Part shown: positions 61,383 to 64,000 of the stretch, piece after piece | Layout of the letters: each line of letters starts with the position of its first letter | Position numbering within the stretch: position 1 is the first letter of the stretch | From: Sphingobium sp. EP60837 | GTDB lineage: Bacteria; Pseudomonadota; Alphaproteobacteria; Sphingomonadales; Sphingomonadaceae | NCBI RefSeq assembly: GCF_001658005.1 | Contig: NZ_CP015987.1 | Location: 124,001-188,000 of the forward strand | Direction of reading: 5' to 3' | Length of the DNA: 64,000 nucleotides | Made by a program: the position numbers and the translations under genes | The notes under the pieces: generated by a model | The model's input: only the letters and a program-made list of their open reading frames with translations | Told to the model about the DNA's origin: nothing | The model's database searches: none

Positions 61383-62084
61383 CTACCTCGTTCGCCCTTT
61401 CGTAGGTGACGACACAGGGGAGAGATCGCGGACCTCTTCTGGCGTGATCGTCTTCGCCAGTTTTACCAGGAACTTGACGGCGATGGCCTTGATCTGCGGC
61501 ATTATGGGGTTCCACGGTTTGCCATAACCGGCAAGCATCGTCGATCCTTCTATCGACGCGCTAATGTAAACCGATACGATCTCTACCTCTTCAGGCGATA
61601 AGGACGGGTTGAGTTCCGCAACGAACGTCGCAATCAGGCCGTGGACATAGCGATAAACCAGCTCAACCCGGTCCGCCACGAAGTCGTTGTGATTAGCCAT
61701 GGCCCACAGCTCCGTGAATAGGTGCGTCATCTTCTTTGTCTGGATTTCATCCAGACTGCCTCCAATAACGAGCGCGAGTGCTTCGTCTGCAGGCATTCCT
61801 GTGTTGGTGATCTTTCTTCTGACCTCCCCCTCGCTCGGGCTGAGAAGTTCTTCCAGAAGAACCTGCACCAACATCTCCTTGCGCGGGAAATGGCGGCTGA
61901 CGTTACCCACCTGCAGCCCGCATTCAGAAGCGATGCGCCGGAGCGTGAAAGCCGATGCGCCTTCCTCAATGAGGACATGCAAAGCCGCTTTCAAGATAGC
62001 ATCCACGGTATCAGAACCGCGAGAATATACGCCAGGCCGGGTCGGAGTAGCGCGTTTGGTGGTCTTCGACTTCTGAATGGTCAT
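61383..62084 (-). CDS. TetR-family transcriptional regulator
   Basis: 233 residues. N-terminal helix-turn-helix: DTVDAILKAALHVLIEEGASAFTLRRIASECGLQ, recognition helix VGNVSRHFPRKEMLV. The C-terminal ligand-binding helices resemble TetR_C_6. It lies downstream of the LLM monooxygenase on the same strand with 148 bases between them, so it may control that gene and the transporter. The ligand is unknown. Confidence 0.87.
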   Translation of the reverse strand: MTIQKSKTTKRATPTRPGVYSRGSDTVDAILKAALHVLIEEGASAFTLRRIASECGLQVGNVSRHFPRKEMLVQVLLEELLSPSEGEVRRKITNTGMPADEALALVIGGSLDEIQTKKMTHLFTELWAMANHNDFVADRVELVYRYVHGLIATFVAELNPSLSPEEVEIVSVYISASIEGSTMLAGYGKPWNPIMPQIKAIAVKFLVKLAKTITPEEVRDLSPVSSPTKGRTR

Positions 62085-62232
62085 GCTCCCCCGTATCCCT
62101 GAATCCGCCGCAAGAAAAGTTATCTACCTCATGAGAGGGGTGGAGGAGCGCGAGCGGCATCTCGAATGGTCAGGCAGAACAGCGGGAAGGTCGCGGGGCG
62201 ATCTCCCACATGGGAGGACCCCGCCGGCCTTA

Positions 62233-63537
62233 TCAGAATTCGCGCAATATCTCGCGCAGCGTCGTCCCGCTATATTCGCTCCGCACGGCGCCTGCCTTTT
62301 GGAGCGCCGGGATGACGCCATTCACCAGATCCTGGAGTTGACGATTATAACCTGATCCTTCGATCAGGAAGCCGTCGCCGCCTACTTCGTCCATGACCGC
62401 CATCATCTTTTCGGCCACTTCATCCGCAGTGCCGCTGAAATCCATGCCGCTCGCGCCCTTGCCGACAGAGAACAGGTCGCGGAGGGACTTTCCTTCTTCT
62501 CTGCCCGCCTTTTTCATGAAATCGAGGGCGCTGGTGTGACCGCCTGCGACGATGTCCTGTGGCACAGGTGCATCGACGTCGTATTGCGAGAAGTCCACGT
62601 CCAAGGATGACGATGCCATGACGATATTATGTTCGAATGAAGCCTGTTTTTCCGCTTCGGTCATTTCCGGCGGCTGACCACCTTCGGGATAGATATTCAC
62701 CGGCGTCAGGAAGAAGACCTTGATGTCGTCGGGGTTGCGGCCCTGTTGTTCAGCGCGGTTACGGATGTCCTCGCGATAAGCCTTCATGCCGGGGACGCCG
62801 CCGGTCATCATGCCCAAGACGACTTCGGCATTTTTGGATGAAAACTGGCGACCGCGTTCAGAGGCGCCTGCCTGCGCCAGCACTGGATAGCCTTGCGGCG
62901 AGCGCAATGTGTTCAATGGACCGCGCGAGCGGTAATGTTTCCCCTCAAAATTGACGGTGTGCACCTTACTGTGATCGACATAGACGCCGCTTTCAGTGTC
63001 AGCGACCAGCGCCCCTTCTTCCCACGAGTCCCACAGCTGCTTGACCAGGTCGACGAATTCGTCGGCCATGTCATAGCGCTCGACCGGCGGCGGCATCTTG
63101 TCCATGCCAAAGTTCAGGGCGGCGTTCCGCTCGCTCGACGTCACCATATTCCAGCCAGCACGTCCCTTCGTCAGCGAGTCGATGGTGGAAAGCAGGCGGG
63201 CGAGAAGATAGGGCGGATAGAAGGTGGTCGATGCCGTCGCGATCAGGCCGATATGCGACGTTTCCTGCGCCATCACTGGCAATAGCGGCAGCGGATCGAG
63301 CTTGGGCGAAAGCGTCGCGTTCTTGAGGTCCAGTTCCATGGAGTTTGCGTAGCGATCTCCGACGATCAAGCTGTCTTCGAAAAAGACAAAGTCGAACTTC
63401 GCTGCCTCGAGCATCTTGGCCAGTTCCTTATGGTAGGATCCGTCCGCCCATTGCGATCCGAACTCCTTGCCGTCGCCCGGCCATGACGTGGCTCCGAACT
63501 TAGTGAAATAGCCCAGGTGGAATTTGGTGTGTGCCAT
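62233..63537 (-). CDS. LLM-class flavin-dependent monooxygenase (NtaA/SnaA/DszA family)
   Basis: 434 residues. Bacterial luciferase-like TIM barrel that uses FMNH2 and oxygen. Family motifs: LGYFTKFGATSWPGDG, FVFFEDSLIVGDRY, GLIATASTTFYPPYLLARLL, GRAGWNMVTSS, and QAGASERGRQFSSKNAE. Members open C-S and C-N bonds or heterocycles such as nitrilotriacetate, EDTA or dibenzothiophene sulfone. A flavin reductase partner is not in the window. ATG at 63537 with GAGAGG upstream; in-frame codons before it are not used. The MFS gene just upstream may import the substrate. Confidence 0.92.
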   Translation of the reverse strand: MAHTKFHLGYFTKFGATSWPGDGKEFGSQWADGSYHKELAKMLEAAKFDFVFFEDSLIVGDRYANSMELDLKNATLSPKLDPLPLLPVMAQETSHIGLIATASTTFYPPYLLARLLSTIDSLTKGRAGWNMVTSSERNAALNFGMDKMPPPVERYDMADEFVDLVKQLWDSWEEGALVADTESGVYVDHSKVHTVNFEGKHYRSRGPLNTLRSPQGYPVLAQAGASERGRQFSSKNAEVVLGMMTGGVPGMKAYREDIRNRAEQQGRNPDDIKVFFLTPVNIYPEGGQPPEMTEAEKQASFEHNIVMASSSLDVDFSQYDVDAPVPQDIVAGGHTSALDFMKKAGREEGKSLRDLFSVGKGASGMDFSGTADEVAEKMMAVMDEVGGDGFLIEGSGYNRQLQDLVNGVIPALQKAGAVRSEYSGTTLREILREF

Positions 63538-63637
63538 CGCTCGAACCTCTCTTGTGATCTTGCAGGGATGATAGTTGACGGATATCAACTATTGCAAGAG
63601 TGAAGGCGCAAAATTGTAAAGCGGCGTAGTGCGCAGG

Positions 63638-64000
63638 TCAGCCTGGGTCCGCGGGCGACAGATATCCGCCACACACATCCGGTTCGGCCGCTCCCATCCG
63701 CGCAAGGTGTCGGCTGATCCCAAAGAACGCCGCCGCTGCCAGTAGGCAGGTAGCGATCAGCGTTGCGAACGCCGGTTCATAATTGCCCCAAAGGTCATGC
63801 AGCCATCCTGCCGCCGCCGACATGATGAAGGTGAAGGGCAGCGTCATGACGCCCAGCAGCCCCAAAACCTTGGGCAGCGCGTCGATGCCGAAGATCCGCA
63901 CCACCAGGGCGCTGATCGGCGGAAACACCGACGCTCCGCAAAATCCGATCAGGAACGACGCAACGGTCAGGACCGGCAACCATCCAGTGATCGCGATCAG
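63638..64000 (-). CDS. MFS transporter, C-terminal part (cut by the window edge)
   Basis: The last 120 residues of a major facilitator superfamily transporter; the 5' end lies beyond the window. Membrane spans are seen in LTVASFLIGFCGASVFPPIS, LGLLGVMTLPFTFIMSAAAGWL and FATLIATCLLAAAAFFGI, with the family motif GWLHDLWGNYEPAF. It likely imports the substrate of the neighbouring monooxygenase, and both run leftward with 100 bases between them. Confidence 0.82.
   Translation of the reverse strand: MIAITGWLPVLTVASFLIGFCGASVFPPISALVVRIFGIDALPKVLGLLGVMTLPFTFIMSAAAGWLHDLWGNYEPAFATLIATCLLAAAAFFGISRHLARMGAAEPDVCGGYLSPADPG

Noticed and set aside
1..64000. CRISPR arrays, rRNA and tRNA genes
   Set aside because: No regularly spaced repeats, rRNA segments or tRNA cloverleafs were found on reading both strands, though short tRNA-like remnants could be missed by eye.

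Overview
The window reads as an accessory region of an alphaproteobacterium of the family Sphingomonadaceae (Sphingobium, Novosphingobium or Sphingopyxis type). The basis is high-GC coding, large TonB-dependent receptors beside catabolic oxidoreductases, a MucR-family regulator, a sphingomonad-type lasso peptide locus with its own isopeptidase, and a LuxR/LuxI/PhyH quorum-sensing locus. I see no rRNA, tRNA or CRISPR array. Whether the DNA is plasmid, integrative element or chromosome cannot be decided here: no relaxase, coupling protein, replication initiator or integrase lies in the window.

Layout. 1-5.7 kb: a TonB-dependent receptor, a zinc-type MDR oxidoreductase and an Old Yellow Enzyme. 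5.8-8.6 kb: an orphan Toprim/CHC2 protein and an IS110-family insertion sequence. 8.6-12.5 kb: a quorum-sensing locus (small ORF, sigma region-4-only protein, MarR-like regulator, luxR, luxI, phyH). 12.7-14.5 kb: a DUF4186 protein and a MucR-like regulator with a histone-H1-like tail. 15.4-25.4 kb: a complete lasso peptide locus. FecI-type sigma, FecR, a FecA-like receptor and an isopeptidase run rightwards and face a convergent unit of XRE regulator, GntR regulator, precursor A (only 46 aa, at 24065-24205), protease B and lactam synthetase C. 25.8-49 kb: an F-type (MPF-F) conjugative type IV secretion operon from a small leader gene through dsbC, traA, L, E, K, B, V, C, W, U, N (split in two), trbC, an S26 peptidase, traF, trbB, traH and traG. 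It is interrupted at two stop/start junctions by antisense toxin-antitoxin modules (DUF1778-GNAT and VapBC). 49-59.5 kb: a defence-like island with a FitAB-type TA pair, an MNT-HEPN protein, a coupled HIT / APH-like kinase / ThiL-like cassette, and a four-gene overlapping operon of PRTase-like protein, ORC/CDC6-like ATPase, unrecognised protein and N6-adenine methyltransferase. 59.8-61.3 kb: a decayed IS1182-family element with a visible 4-bp target duplication. 61.4-64 kb: TetR regulator, LLM-class flavin monooxygenase and the 3' part of an MFS transporter.

How the parts work together. The lasso locus should make a peptide with B and C, and re-import and linearise it through the receptor and the isopeptidase under FecI/FecR control. 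A palindromic motif (CGCCG-ATC-CGGCG type) lies upstream of both the precursor gene and the regulator operon, and variants occur at two other intergenic sites. The Tra operon would build the mating pilus and channel. The region to its right looks like cargo that protects the element or its host. The two most promising poorly described systems are the PRTase/ATPase/unknown/methyltransferase operon (54.6-59.5 kb) and the HIT/kinase/ThiL-like cassette (51.7-54.6 kb).
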